Below are positions 1 through 7,852 of a DNA stretch of 64,000 nucleotides, piece after piece. The position numbers were made by a program, and so were the translations under genes. Each line of letters opens with the position of its first letter. Positions within the stretch are counted from its first letter, which is position 1. The stretch spans positions 1 through 64,000 of the forward strand of contig CALFJA010000086.1 in NCBI GenBank assembly GCA_937877605.1, written 5' to 3'. Source of the DNA: an uncultured Prevotellaceae bacterium. Lineage in GTDB: Bacteria > Bacteroidota > Bacteroidia > Bacteroidales > Bacteroidaceae. The notes beneath the pieces were generated by a model. It worked only from the letters and a program-made list of their open reading frames with translations, made no database searches and was not told where the DNA came from.

Positions 1-2
1 TC

Positions 3-263
3 CAACACTACGACACAAACCAAACATTCCTACAAAAAACACAACAAAGCATACAACAACTCGCAAAAATACAACTCAACAACTCACAACTACAAAAAAC
101 AGCCACAATACTCAAAAAATACCACCTACACACAATAATCACAACAATCTACAACAAATACCAACACACAATCATACAACAACTCATACAAAAACCTAAC
201 TATAAACTCTTCCAATTCTATAAACTCGCATACTACCTCACAATTAAACAACCAAACCACTAA
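3..263 (+). CDS. C-terminal part of an unidentified protein, cut by the window edge
   Basis: The frame starting at base 3 is open for 86 codons up to a TAA at 261-263, and its start lies outside the window. I do not recognise the product. The peptide is rich in Gln, Asn, Thr, Lys, Ile, Leu and Tyr, alternates hydrophobic and polar residues like a helical protein, and ends in QPNH. The coding strand is extremely A/C-rich: bases 1-60 contain only two G and six T. The same codon style is seen in nspC at 23.6-24.8 kb. The two other plus-strand frames close earlier (near 138 and 200) and read as low-complexity peptides, which favours this frame. A glycosyltransferase-like C-terminus is possible but is only a guess. 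Confidence 0.5.
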   Translation, partial: QHYDTNQTFLQKTQQSIQQLAKIQLNNSQLQKTATILKKYHLHTIITTIYNKYQHTIIQQLIQKPNYKLFQFYKLAYYLTIKQPNH

Positions 264-273
264 ACCACCAAAC

Positions 274-320
274 ACTCGCGTAGCGAGCCCCATTCTTTGC
301 TGCGGCAAGCGCGTAGCGAG
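274..320. repeat. Copies of a small palindromic repeat with core GCGTAGCGAG
   Basis: Two copies of the core lie next to each other here. The first, at 275-287, reads CTCGCGTAGCGAG and can fold as a 5-bp stem with a 3-base loop. The second, at 296-320, matches the copy at 1163-1187 in 23 of 25 positions. The repeat fills the gap between the convergent genes ending at 263 and 324. Related copies lie at about 23547-23573, 25557-25578 and 26605-26626. Confidence 0.6.
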
Positions 321-323
321 TCC

Positions 324-1145
324 TCATTCCCGGGAGGGGACGCGTGGGGGGACAAACACACCCTCACGAGGAAGAACAAACAACCTCCCATCCAACAAAC
401 TACCCACCATACCCCCAACAACACCCAAAGCACACTCCGCAGTGTTGTTCTCGCCACTCAAATGGCACAGACACACCCACTCTATCTTGTCAGAAAGATT
501 CCTGCGCAATGCCAAGCCACATGCAGCATTGCTCAAATGACCACGAACACCCAAAATACGCGACTTCAAAAATAACGGATAACGCCCCCGCCGCAACATA
601 CCCACATCGTGGTTTGACTCCACAACAAGATAAGAACACTCACCAATAAGACCTTCCAAACCGGGACTCAACTCTCCGCAGTCCGTTATCAACGCAAATA
701 CCTTACCACCCACCTCAATACGGTACGCGACACAATCCCAACTGTCGTGACTCACAGGATAAGCCACAATAGAGAACACGCCAACATTGAACGACTTATC
801 CGGCTCTATGACAAAACGACTTCCCTGAGGCACATTAGGCTTAATCGTCGGATTGTGGGCAATACCCTCAAAAGTCTTTTCCGTCGCAAAGACAGGCAGA
901 CCGTGCTTGACAGCCATCTTCGGGGCATAGCACGCATGGTCGCTGTGGTCATGTGTCAGCAGAAGCGCATCCACATCATCCATCTTGTAGCCATACATCC
1001 CCAGCGAGGCACGTATCTTACGCAGGCTGATACCCGCATCAATCAAAATAGTGCTCCGACGGCCAAAGAGATCGTTATCGTCCTGGTAGGAAAGAAGATA
1101 ACAGTTTCCACTGCTGCCACTGCCAAGCGATATGAAATGTAACAT
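324..1145 (-). CDS. MBL-fold metallo-hydrolase, YycJ/WalJ-like
   Basis: This is a 273-residue metallo-beta-lactamase-fold protein. The N-terminus carries the FISLGSGSSGNCYLL pattern typical of the YycJ group, followed by the metal-binding THDHSDHA motif (HxHxDH) near residue 65. Later conserved points include the SHDSWDC segment and an ESNHD motif. YycJ-like proteins are predicted Zn-dependent phosphodiesterases, sometimes linked to DNA repair; the substrate here is unknown. The last 15 or so residues (after FVLP) look low-complexity, and their codons lie beside the palindromic repeat at 274-320, so the natural C-terminus may have been altered by repeat insertion. The plus strand over the 3' half is A/C-rich, like the neighbouring partial gene. 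Confidence 0.85.
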   Translation of the reverse strand: MLHFISLGSGSSGNCYLLSYQDDNDLFGRRSTILIDAGISLRKIRASLGMYGYKMDDVDALLLTHDHSDHACYAPKMAVKHGLPVFATEKTFEGIAHNPTIKPNVPQGSRFVIEPDKSFNVGVFSIVAYPVSHDSWDCVAYRIEVGGKVFALITDCGELSPGLEGLIGECSYLVVESNHDVGMLRRGRYPLFLKSRILGVRGHLSNAACGLALRRNLSDKIEWVCLCHLSGENNTAECALGVVGGMVGSLLDGRLFVLPREGVFVPPRVPSRE

Positions 1146-1162
1146 TGGAATTTGAGTATTTC

Positions 1163-1187
1163 TTTGCTGCGCAAAGCGCGTAGCGAG
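1163..1187. repeat. Second locus of the GCGCGTAGCGAG palindromic repeat
   Basis: The 25 bases differ from the copy at 296-320 at only two adjacent positions. The left part (TTTGCTGCGCAAA) is itself close to a palindrome. The copy lies between the MBL-fold gene and the TamL-like gene. Confidence 0.6.
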
Positions 1188-1235
1188 TTTTTGCTGCGTG
1201 AATAACTTGTCTATTCGTCAACTGCCTTTTGCTTA

Positions 1236-3443
1236 TCAGAACGGCAGTCCCACGGCAAAGTGGATGGCCAAATCACGATGAAAGTCGGGATGAAGCAAAG
1301 GATAATGCTCACGGCTGGTCTCATAAGCCGGATTGACGGCACGCATACCGAAATCCAGACGCAACAGAAAATAGTCAAAGTTGAGCCGCAAGCCCAACCC
1401 GTAGGCTACGGCCAACTGCTTGAAAAATTCCGTCAACTTGAACTGACCACCGGGCTGGTCTTCATAGTTACGAAGCGTCCAGATATTACCCGCATCCACA
1501 AACGCCGCACCCTGGAACTTCCAGAAAAGACGCGACCGATATTCGGCATTGACATCAAGTTTCATATCGCCCGTCTGGTTGATGAAGTCGATACGGTTAT
1601 CGGTACCCTTGAACTTGCCAGGACCCAATTCCCGGACACTCCAGCCGCGGACAGAGTTGGCACCGCCCGCAAAATAGCGCTTCTCAAAAGGAAGTATCTT
1701 GCTGTTGCCATAGGGATAGGCCACACCCAGATTGGCATGCAGCGAAAGAGAGTTGTGCTCACTGAAGGCAAATATGCGCGTATAGTCAATATCCGTCTTC
1801 ACATACTGGGCATAGGCTATGTTGAAAAGCGTCCGTTGTCCATTGTCATTCTTGTCAAATTTCATGGCAGCCCCCAATGCCGACAGGAAATTGCCAGCCG
1901 TCTCGGTGTTGAAACGTAAGACATTCTTCTTGTCACTATAACTGAAAGCAAATGCAATCCGCATAATAAACAAATCCTCATAGTTGTAGCGGAGAATGGC
2001 ATTACGGCTCGTCTCGTTGTCCAGATAGTCTTCCTTGAATGTCGTGCTAATCCAAGGCATGTAGATGTAGTTCAAGTCAAGCAAATCGAGACGGTAGGTG
2101 GTATTCTTCTGGGGCGAAGACCAGCGGTAGCGCCATGTGGTGTTGAACACCCTACGGTGGAACTCAGGACGATTCTGCAAGTTCCAGCCCAGCGAAAACT
2201 CTGAGGTGGCCACGCTTCGGCGGCGGAAGTCCTTTGACAGGAAAGGAGCCACGAAGCGCGGAAATAGCAGACTGGCCTCAATGCCATATTCCTGGTAATC
2301 CTGATCCTGATAGCCTTCCAAACCCGTGATGGCCTCGAACGCTGCACGGAGTTTCACCGAGAGCAACTCGCTCCCATGAAACAGGTTGCGGTTCTCATAA
2401 ACGACAGAAGCGGCCGCTCCCAGATCACCCGCCGTATTCGTACCCTCCGGCTGGAAAGAAATACTCGAGGGCTTATTGGTACTGACGGTAACATCACAGT
2501 CCAGCGTGTTACCTTCCCGTTCGGTAAACTTTATATTGGTATATCTTACCGCCTGCAAGCGAGAAAAATTATTGTAGGTCTTCTGCAAGTCGCGCTGACG
2601 GAACCACTCCCCCTCCTCTATCTGAGTGTTGCTGCGAAGCGTATGCCGGGTCAGACTGGAATAGGACTCCGCACTGTTCGAGGAATTCACTCTCCCTATC
2701 TTATATCGAGGATGAGGTTGCCAGGAAGCATCGGGGGCAGACCGGTAAGGGAATAGTATCAGCCTCAGCCCGATACCGTTCTGGTTCAAGGCGGAATCCG
2801 CTTCAAAACGGATATAGTCCTTGTGGAATTTATAGTAGCCCTCGTTCACCAGGATGCCCGTAATTCGCTTCCGCTCAGCATCCAGGCGCTCCACCGTGAA
2901 GGGAGTCCCAGGCTTCAGTCCGCGGTTCTCTTCCTTGTCCATGCGCAACACCTCCGCAATCTGTTCGTCCTGCACGATGTAGTCAACAGTCCCCAGCACA
3001 TAAGGCTCACCCGGAAAAACCTGGTAGGTCAGTTTCATCTTCTTCCCCTTGACATCCCGCTTTGTCCTGACATCGGCATGCATGTATCCGAGATTGTTCA
3101 GGGTCTGTCGGAGGTCATTGCGCGTCTTTTCCTCCTCCGCCTCGTCGAAAAGGACAGGTTCCTCCCCAATGCGCTTCAATGCACGGTTTATCCATTTCGT
3201 GGAGTCCCTGCCTGAAAGGGCATAGGTGGCCAAAGGTATTTTAAACAGAGAAAACCAGCGGCTGTTGACATTCTGATGAATGTAGGGAGCAAGTCGGTCG
3301 GCATCGAAGCCTTTCTGCTTGCACTCCACCCTCACCTCATCCAGCAGATAGGAATTCTCCGGGACATACTTAGTTGTGCTGCATGCCACCAGCACCAGCG
3401 AGAGAACAAGCAAGTCAATATGTCGTAGGATTTTCTTTCCCAT
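1236..3443 (-). CDS. tamL: TamL-like outer membrane lipoprotein of the Omp85/BamA superfamily
   Basis: The 735-residue protein starts with a lipoprotein signal ending in the lipobox LVAC, so the mature N-terminus should be an acylated Cys. POTRA-like segments follow (about residues 50-350), for example the LRQTLNNLGYMHADV and ITGILVNEGYYKF repeats. The C-terminal half is a 16-strand barrel region containing the conserved GGANSVRGW motif of Omp85 proteins and ending in a C-terminal aromatic strand. In Bacteroidetes a lipoprotein form of TamA (TamL) works with TamB in envelope biogenesis; no tamB is visible here. I chose the ATG at 3443 because the longer open frame runs through the upstream terminator and tRNA and would spoil the signal peptide. 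A TATCTTCG box (3458-3465, minus strand) precedes the start. Confidence 0.85.
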   Translation of the reverse strand: MGKKILRHIDLLVLSLVLVACSTTKYVPENSYLLDEVRVECKQKGFDADRLAPYIHQNVNSRWFSLFKIPLATYALSGRDSTKWINRALKRIGEEPVLFDEAEEEKTRNDLRQTLNNLGYMHADVRTKRDVKGKKMKLTYQVFPGEPYVLGTVDYIVQDEQIAEVLRMDKEENRGLKPGTPFTVERLDAERKRITGILVNEGYYKFHKDYIRFEADSALNQNGIGLRLILFPYRSAPDASWQPHPRYKIGRVNSSNSAESYSSLTRHTLRSNTQIEEGEWFRQRDLQKTYNNFSRLQAVRYTNIKFTEREGNTLDCDVTVSTNKPSSISFQPEGTNTAGDLGAAASVVYENRNLFHGSELLSVKLRAAFEAITGLEGYQDQDYQEYGIEASLLFPRFVAPFLSKDFRRRSVATSEFSLGWNLQNRPEFHRRVFNTTWRYRWSSPQKNTTYRLDLLDLNYIYMPWISTTFKEDYLDNETSRNAILRYNYEDLFIMRIAFAFSYSDKKNVLRFNTETAGNFLSALGAAMKFDKNDNGQRTLFNIAYAQYVKTDIDYTRIFAFSEHNSLSLHANLGVAYPYGNSKILPFEKRYFAGGANSVRGWSVRELGPGKFKGTDNRIDFINQTGDMKLDVNAEYRSRLFWKFQGAAFVDAGNIWTLRNYEDQPGGQFKLTEFFKQLAVAYGLGLRLNFDYFLLRLDFGMRAVNPAYETSREHYPLLHPDFHRDLAIHFAVGLPF

Positions 3444-3511
3444 AGTAATTTCACCTGCGAAGATACTACGAAATATTGAAAGCACGAAATTATAAAAGAA
3501 CATAAAAAGAA

Positions 3512-3548
3512 AAATCACATAAGATGTGCATGCCATCCTATGTGATTT
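3512..3548 (-). terminator. Intrinsic terminator of the tRNA-Ser gene
   Basis: A 10-bp inverted repeat (AAATCACATA / TATGTGATTT) begins two bases past the tRNA discriminator and is followed on the minus strand by a T-rich run (TTTTCTTTTT). It ends the tRNA transcript before the TamL-like gene. Confidence 0.85.
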
Positions 3549-3549
3549 G

Positions 3550-3637
3550 CGGAAGGTGAGGGATTCAAACCCCCGATACCCGGAAAGGGTATACCGGATT
3601 TCGAGTCCAGCGCGATCGATCACTCTGCCAACCTTCC
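3550..3637 (-). tRNA. tRNA-Ser (anticodon CGA)
   Basis: The minus strand folds as a class II tRNA of 88 nt. The acceptor arms are GGAAGGT and ACCTTCC, with discriminator G at 3550. The anticodon stem CTGGA/TCCGG holds the loop CTCGAAA, so the anticodon is CGA and reads UCG. A long variable arm (stem ACCC / GGGT around the CTTTCC region) and a TTCGAAT-like T loop (GGTTTGAATCCC) follow. CCA is not encoded. The gene lies between the YigZ-like and TamL-like genes and has its own terminator. Confidence 0.95.
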
Positions 3638-3703
3638 TCGTTTTCGGTTGCAAAAATAATAAAAAATATCTAACCTACAATTTTTCTTGGGAAAAAACGC
3701 TGC

Positions 3704-4294
3704 TTATCTGTCAAAAGATAATTTACCCAGGCGTGAGCGCAAATTGTCGGCTTCGCTTTTGCGGATGGCCAGTTTCAGTTCACAAGTGTTGTCAAATTGC
3801 TGCGCGACGATGCGTGGGTTCATCTCCTTCACAATCCGCATGACGCTGTTCAGGAGGGGATAGGCGAAAGTGTATGTGATGATTTCCTCCACTTGGCTGA
3901 CCACCGTCTCTGCGTTTCGGATGGCATCGGCGGCCGCTTCGCGATAGGCAACAATGAGTCCACTCGTTCCAAGGTTCACACCACCGTAATAGCGCACCAC
4001 CACGATGAGGATATCGCTCAACTGGGCGGAGTTGATTTGTCCCAGTATGGGCTTGCCGGCTGTTCCGCTGGGCTCGCCGTCGTCGTTAGAGCGGAAGTCG
4101 GTCCGTTCGGCACCGAGCACATAGGCGTAGCAGACATGGCGTGCATCGTGGTATTCGCAGCGATAGTCTGCCAGCAGTTCCCTGATCTGCTCCGTGTCCG
4201 TCACATGGTGGGCAAAGGCATAGAACTTACTCCTTTTCTCGGAATAGAAACCCTTGCCCACTCTGTCGGTGATGGTGGTGAATTGGTCTATCAA
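3704..4294 (-). CDS. YigZ/IMPACT family protein
   Basis: The 196-residue protein has the family hallmarks: GxFYSEKRSKFYAFA near the N-terminus, the DARHVCYAYVLG stretch, the acidic NDDGEPSGTAGKPIL motif and the VVVRYYGGVNLGTSGLIVAYREAA signature. An RNA-binding-like C-terminal domain (about 130-196) completes the usual two-domain form. Relatives have been tied to translation control and general stress, but the bacterial biochemical role is not settled. Only 12 bases separate it from the end of the DUF1015 gene upstream, so the two are probably co-transcribed. Confidence 0.9.
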   Translation of the reverse strand: MIDQFTTITDRVGKGFYSEKRSKFYAFAHHVTDTEQIRELLADYRCEYHDARHVCYAYVLGAERTDFRSNDDGEPSGTAGKPILGQINSAQLSDILIVVVRYYGGVNLGTSGLIVAYREAAADAIRNAETVVSQVEEIITYTFAYPLLNSVMRIVKEMNPRIVAQQFDNTCELKLAIRKSEADNLRSRLGKLSFDR

Positions 4295-4306
4295 TGAGTG
4301 TCAGTG

Positions 4307-5554
4307 TTAGTCCAGTTTGTGAATGATGAGTCCGCTGCGCAGTTTCGGTTCAAACCATGTTGCCTTAGGTGGCATGATCTTGCCACTGTCGGCAATGTCC
4401 ATTATCTGTTGCATAGTGACTGGATAGAGTGCCAATGCCGCCCGCATCTCTCCGCTGTCCACGCGGCGTTTCAGTTCGCCAAGTCCGCGCAGCCCACCCA
4501 CGAAGTCGATGCGCTTGCTGGAGCGCAGGTCACCGATGTTCAGGATTTGGTCGAGGATGAGGCGTGAGGAAATGTCAACATCGAGCACGCCGATAGGGTC
4601 TTTGTCGTCGTAGGTGCCGTCTTTTGCCTGCAGGCTGTACCAGTGCTGATCGAGATAGAGTGAAAACTCATGCAGCCGGGCAGGCTTGTATATTTCCGTG
4701 CCACGGTCGGTGACGATGAAGTCCTGTTGCAACGCTGCGAGGAATCCTTCCGATGTGAGTCCATTCAGGTCCTTCACCACACGGTTGTAGTCGAGGATGG
4801 TGAGTTGGCTGGCTTGGAAACAGACGGCCATGAAGTAGTTGTACTCCTCATCGCCGCGATGGCTGGGATTGGCCTTGGCCTTCTCCGCACCTACCAGGGC
4901 TGCGGCAGCCGAACGGTGATGACCGTCGGCGATGTAGAGGGCCGGCATCTTGGCGAACTCGTCGGTGATGGTGCGGATGTCCTTGTCGTCGGCGACAATC
5001 CAGAGCTGGTGCTGAAATCCGTCGATAGGCGCAATGAAGTCGTATTCCGGTTGTGTGGCGGCATAGCGCATAATGAGTGCATCGAGCACCGCATTGTCGG
5101 GATAGGCAAAAAACACCGGTTCGATGTTGGCATTGTTCACGCGCACATGCTTCATGCGGTCCTCTTCCTTGTCGCGCCGTGTCAGTTCATGCTTTTTGAT
5201 GGTTCCGTTCAGATAGTCGTCGACATAGGCTCCCACTACCAGACCATACTGCGTGCGGCCGTTCATGGTCTGCGCATAGATGTAGTATTGCTCCTTTTCG
5301 TCCTGACGGAGCCAGCCTCGGTCCTGGAACTTCCGAAAGTTCTCGGCAGCCTTCTCATAGACGCGCGGGTCGTATTCGGAAGTGCCCTCGGGAAAGTCTA
5401 TCTCCGGTTTGATGATGTGGTACAGGCTCATTTCGTTGTCACCGGCCTCAGTGCGTGCCTCTTCCGAATCAAGCACATCGTACGGGCGTGATTCAACTTT
5501 TTCTACCAGTTCACGCGGTGGACGCACACCGCGAAAGGGTTTAATCTTTGCCAT
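4307..5554 (-). CDS. DUF1015 family protein of the serine biosynthesis cluster
   Basis: The 415-residue protein starts MAKIKPFRGVRPP, a typical DUF1015 N-terminus, and holds the ADGHHRSAAA motif near the middle. The function is not established. In Bacteroidales it often sits directly downstream of serC and serA, as here, which suggests a link to serine or phosphoserine metabolism; that is an inference from context. The open frame extends 32 codons further upstream, but that extension is hydrophobic and unlike the family. The chosen ATG at 5554 is preceded directly by a CAACCAAACAACCAA-type leader, and a TATTTTTG box lies at 5583-5590 (minus strand). Confidence 0.85.
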   Translation of the reverse strand: MAKIKPFRGVRPPRELVEKVESRPYDVLDSEEARTEAGDNEMSLYHIIKPEIDFPEGTSEYDPRVYEKAAENFRKFQDRGWLRQDEKEQYYIYAQTMNGRTQYGLVVGAYVDDYLNGTIKKHELTRRDKEEDRMKHVRVNNANIEPVFFAYPDNAVLDALIMRYAATQPEYDFIAPIDGFQHQLWIVADDKDIRTITDEFAKMPALYIADGHHRSAAAALVGAEKAKANPSHRGDEEYNYFMAVCFQASQLTILDYNRVVKDLNGLTSEGFLAALQQDFIVTDRGTEIYKPARLHEFSLYLDQHWYSLQAKDGTYDDKDPIGVLDVDISSRLILDQILNIGDLRSSKRIDFVGGLRGLGELKRRVDSGEMRAALALYPVTMQQIMDIADSGKIMPPKATWFEPKLRSGLIIHKLD

Positions 5555-5555
5555 G

Positions 5556-5573
5556 TTGGTTGTTTGGTTGTTT
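5556..5573. repeat. TTGGTTGTTTGG leader motif
   Basis: On the minus strand this is an A/C-only tract of CAAC/AAAC steps that ends one base before the DUF1015 start codon. A very similar tract sits directly before the nspC start (24776-24797), and its complement forms the minisatellite inside nspC (23834-23900). It may be an unstructured translation leader. Confidence 0.5.
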
Positions 5574-5629
5574 AGTCGTCTACAAAAATACGAATAAAGA
5601 ATGAAAAATGAACAAATGAAGAATGAAAT

Positions 5630-5713
5630 TCGTTTGGGGCTCAAACGCAATGTAATTGGGCCACAAATGGCACACGAAAGAGCCCCAAACGCAAGTCGTT
5701 TGGGGCTCTTTCG
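5630..5713. repeat. Intergenic GTTTGGGGCTC repeat element with a perfect 17-bp hairpin
   Basis: The segment carries GTTTGGGGCTC and AAACGCAATG modules that recur at about 31097-31185, 41325-41430 and 59708-59830. Its right part is a perfect inverted repeat: CGAAAGAGCCCCAAACG at 5675-5691, a five-base loop, and the complement at 5697-5713. It lies between serA and DUF1015 and could act as a terminator, processing site or stabilising hairpin that sets their relative expression. Confidence 0.7.
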
Positions 5714-5792
5714 GAATTAGAAGGTAAAGTTCTGATTTACAGTTGATTGGAAGCTTTGAACAGCAAGTGGCCAAATCAACTGAAAATCCAAC

Positions 5793-6713
5793 TTACTTGT
5801 TGACCTGGAACTTGGTACAACCGTCGCTGAAGAAGGCATTGATCTGCCGGGCGGCGGCTATTCCTGCATTCGTGTTGGCCTCGGCGGTCTGGGCACCCAT
5901 TTTCTTCGGCGTGGCGAAATAGCGGCCTTCGAGCGCTGCGAACTCAGCATCGGCATCGGGTTTGATGTCGGTGATGTATTTCAAGTCAGTGCGTTCGTTG
6001 AGCAACTGGAGGAGTTCCGCTTCGTCGATGACCTCCTTACGGGCAGTGTTCACGAGGATGGCATTCGGCTTCATCTTGCCCACCAGTGTACGGTTGATGC
6101 TCTTTATGGTCTCGGGTGTTGCGGGGATGTGTAGGGAAACGACATCGCAAGTCTCGAAGAGTTCATCCTGCGAGGCAACGGCATGCACCCCACTCTGCTC
6201 AATAACCTCGGTCGGACAATAGGCATCGTAGGCATAGACATCCATGCCAAAGCCTTTGGCTATGCGCGCTACGTTGCGGCCGACATTTCCAAAAGCCAAC
6301 AAGCCGAGTCTCTTACCGAGCAGTTCGGTTCCGGCCTTACCATTATAGAAATTGCGGACAGCATAGACCAAAAGCCCGAAAACAAGTTCTGCTACGGCAT
6401 TGGCATTCTGGCCTGGCGTGTTTTCAACTATGACGTTGCGGGCCGAAGCAGCTTGCAGGTCGATATTGTCGTAGCCTGCTCCTGCGCGGACAACTATTTT
6501 CAATTCCTGGGCTGCATTGAGCACCTCTTCGTCAACCTTATCTGAACGGACAATGAGTGCCTCTGCAGTGCCGACAGCTTGAAGCAGTTGAGCCTTGTCG
6601 GTGTATTTTTCAAGCAATGTGAGTTCATGCCCTGCCTCTTCAAGTTCTTTTCTCATACCGTCAATGGCAGCAGATGCAAACGGTTTTTCAGTTGCTACTA
6701 ATACTTTTGACAT
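5793..6713 (-). CDS. serA: D-3-phosphoglycerate dehydrogenase
   Basis: The enzyme oxidises 3-phosphoglycerate to 3-phosphohydroxypyruvate with NAD, the first step of serine synthesis. At 306 residues it is the short form, without the C-terminal ACT regulatory domain. The Rossmann motif LLAFGNVGRNVARIAKGFGM and the NTARKEVIDE segment with the substrate-binding Arg are present. Where many relatives carry the catalytic His in TPHxG, this protein reads TPKKMGAQ, so Lys occupies that place, as in the type IIIK phosphoglycerate dehydrogenases. The gene follows serC by 33 bases. Together they form a serine pathway unit that continues towards DUF1015 after a repeat-filled gap. Confidence 0.93.
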   Translation of the reverse strand: MSKVLVATEKPFASAAIDGMRKELEEAGHELTLLEKYTDKAQLLQAVGTAEALIVRSDKVDEEVLNAAQELKIVVRAGAGYDNIDLQAASARNVIVENTPGQNANAVAELVFGLLVYAVRNFYNGKAGTELLGKRLGLLAFGNVGRNVARIAKGFGMDVYAYDAYCPTEVIEQSGVHAVASQDELFETCDVVSLHIPATPETIKSINRTLVGKMKPNAILVNTARKEVIDEAELLQLLNERTDLKYITDIKPDADAEFAALEGRYFATPKKMGAQTAEANTNAGIAAARQINAFFSDGCTKFQVNK

Positions 6714-6746
6714 AATTCTGAAAATAAATAAATGAATAATTCTTTA

Positions 6747-7814
6747 TTAATGCTTTGCCTCAAATTCCTGCATACAAGCCACAAGAGCCTTTACACCTTC
6801 GATGGTCTGTGCATTGTAGCAACTGGCCCGGAATCCGCCTACGGAACGGTGTCCCTTAATGCCTACCATGCCACGCTCGGTGGCAAACTCCATGAAGGGT
6901 TTCTCCAGTTCGGCATATTCGTCGTTCATGACGAAGCAGATGTTCATGAGCGATCGGTCCTCGACGGCTACGGTGCCACGGAAGAGTCGGTTGCGGTCGA
7001 TCTCGTCGTAGAGCATTCGTCCGCGCTCAACGGCACGACGGTTCATGGCCTCTACTCCACCCTCGCGCTTGATCCAGCGAAGTGTTTCGAGCGCAGAATA
7101 GATGGGAACCACAGGCGGTGTGTTGAACATGCTGCCCTTCTCCACATGTGTGCGATAGTCGAGCATGGTGGGTATCTCGCGTGGCGCCCGCCCCAGACAG
7201 TCGTCCTTCACGATGATGATGGTGACTCCTGCCATGGCAAGGTTCTTCTGCGCACCGCCATAGATGCAGTCGTACTTGCTCACATCAACAGGACGGCTGA
7301 AGATGTCGGACGACATGTCGGCGATGAGACGCACGGGCACATCAAGGTCTTTGCGGATCTCCGTTCCGTAAATGGTGTTGTTGGTGGTGATGTGCAGGTA
7401 GTCCACATCGGTCGGGCACTGCCAACCTTTGGGTATATAGGAATAGGTTGCCTCTGCCGAGGATGCCACTTCTACCACTTCACCGAAATGCTTGGCTTCC
7501 TTCATGGCCTTCTTAGCCCAAACACCCGTGTTCAGGTAGGCAGCCTTCTTTATGAGGAAGTTGCAGGGAACTTGGCAGAACTGCAGGGAGGCTCCGCCAC
7601 CAAGGAAAATCACGGAATAACCCTCGGGAACATCGAGCAACTCTTTCACGAGTGCCATGGCCTCGTCCATGACGGGCTGAAAGTCTTTGGCACGATGGCT
7701 GATTTCCATCAGGGAGAGACCAGAACCGTTAAAATCGAGCATCTGCTTTGCGGTGTTTTCAATCACTTCGCGTGGAAGCATTGAAGGTCCGGCATTGAAA
7801 TTGTACTTTTTCAT
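6747..7814 (-). CDS. serC: Phosphoserine aminotransferase
   Basis: The 355-residue class V aminotransferase converts 3-phosphohydroxypyruvate and glutamate to phosphoserine and 2-oxoglutarate. It starts [13 protein letters not shown] and has the [12 protein letters not shown] phosphate-binding stretch. The PLP lysine lies in [13 protein letters not shown], and the C-terminal [17 protein letters not shown] segment is diagnostic. It is the first gene of the serC-serA-DUF1015 block on the minus strand. The next gene upstream is the DEAD-box helicase, 38 bases away in the same direction. Confidence 0.95.
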   Translation of the reverse strand: MKKYNFNAGPSMLPREVIENTAKQMLDFNGSGLSLMEISHRAKDFQPVMDEAMALVKELLDVPEGYSVIFLGGGASLQFCQVPCNFLIKKAAYLNTGVWAKKAMKEAKHFGEVVEVASSAEATYSYIPKGWQCPTDVDYLHITTNNTIYGTEIRKDLDVPVRLIADMSSDIFSRPVDVSKYDCIYGGAQKNLAMAGVTIIIVKDDCLGRAPREIPTMLDYRTHVEKGSMFNTPPVVPIYSALETLRWIKREGGVEAMNRRAVERGRMLYDEIDRNRLFRGTVAVEDRSLMNICFVMNDEYAELEKPFMEFATERGMVGIKGHRSVGGFRASCYNAQTIEGVKALVACMQEFEAKH

Positions 7815-7852
7815 AGCGTTAATAATTTGTGGTTATTGTATATTAATTGTTG

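Noticed and set aside
3444..3653. Longer N-terminus of the TamL-like protein
   Set aside because: The extension would run through the tRNA-Ser gene and its terminator and would hide the lipoprotein signal.
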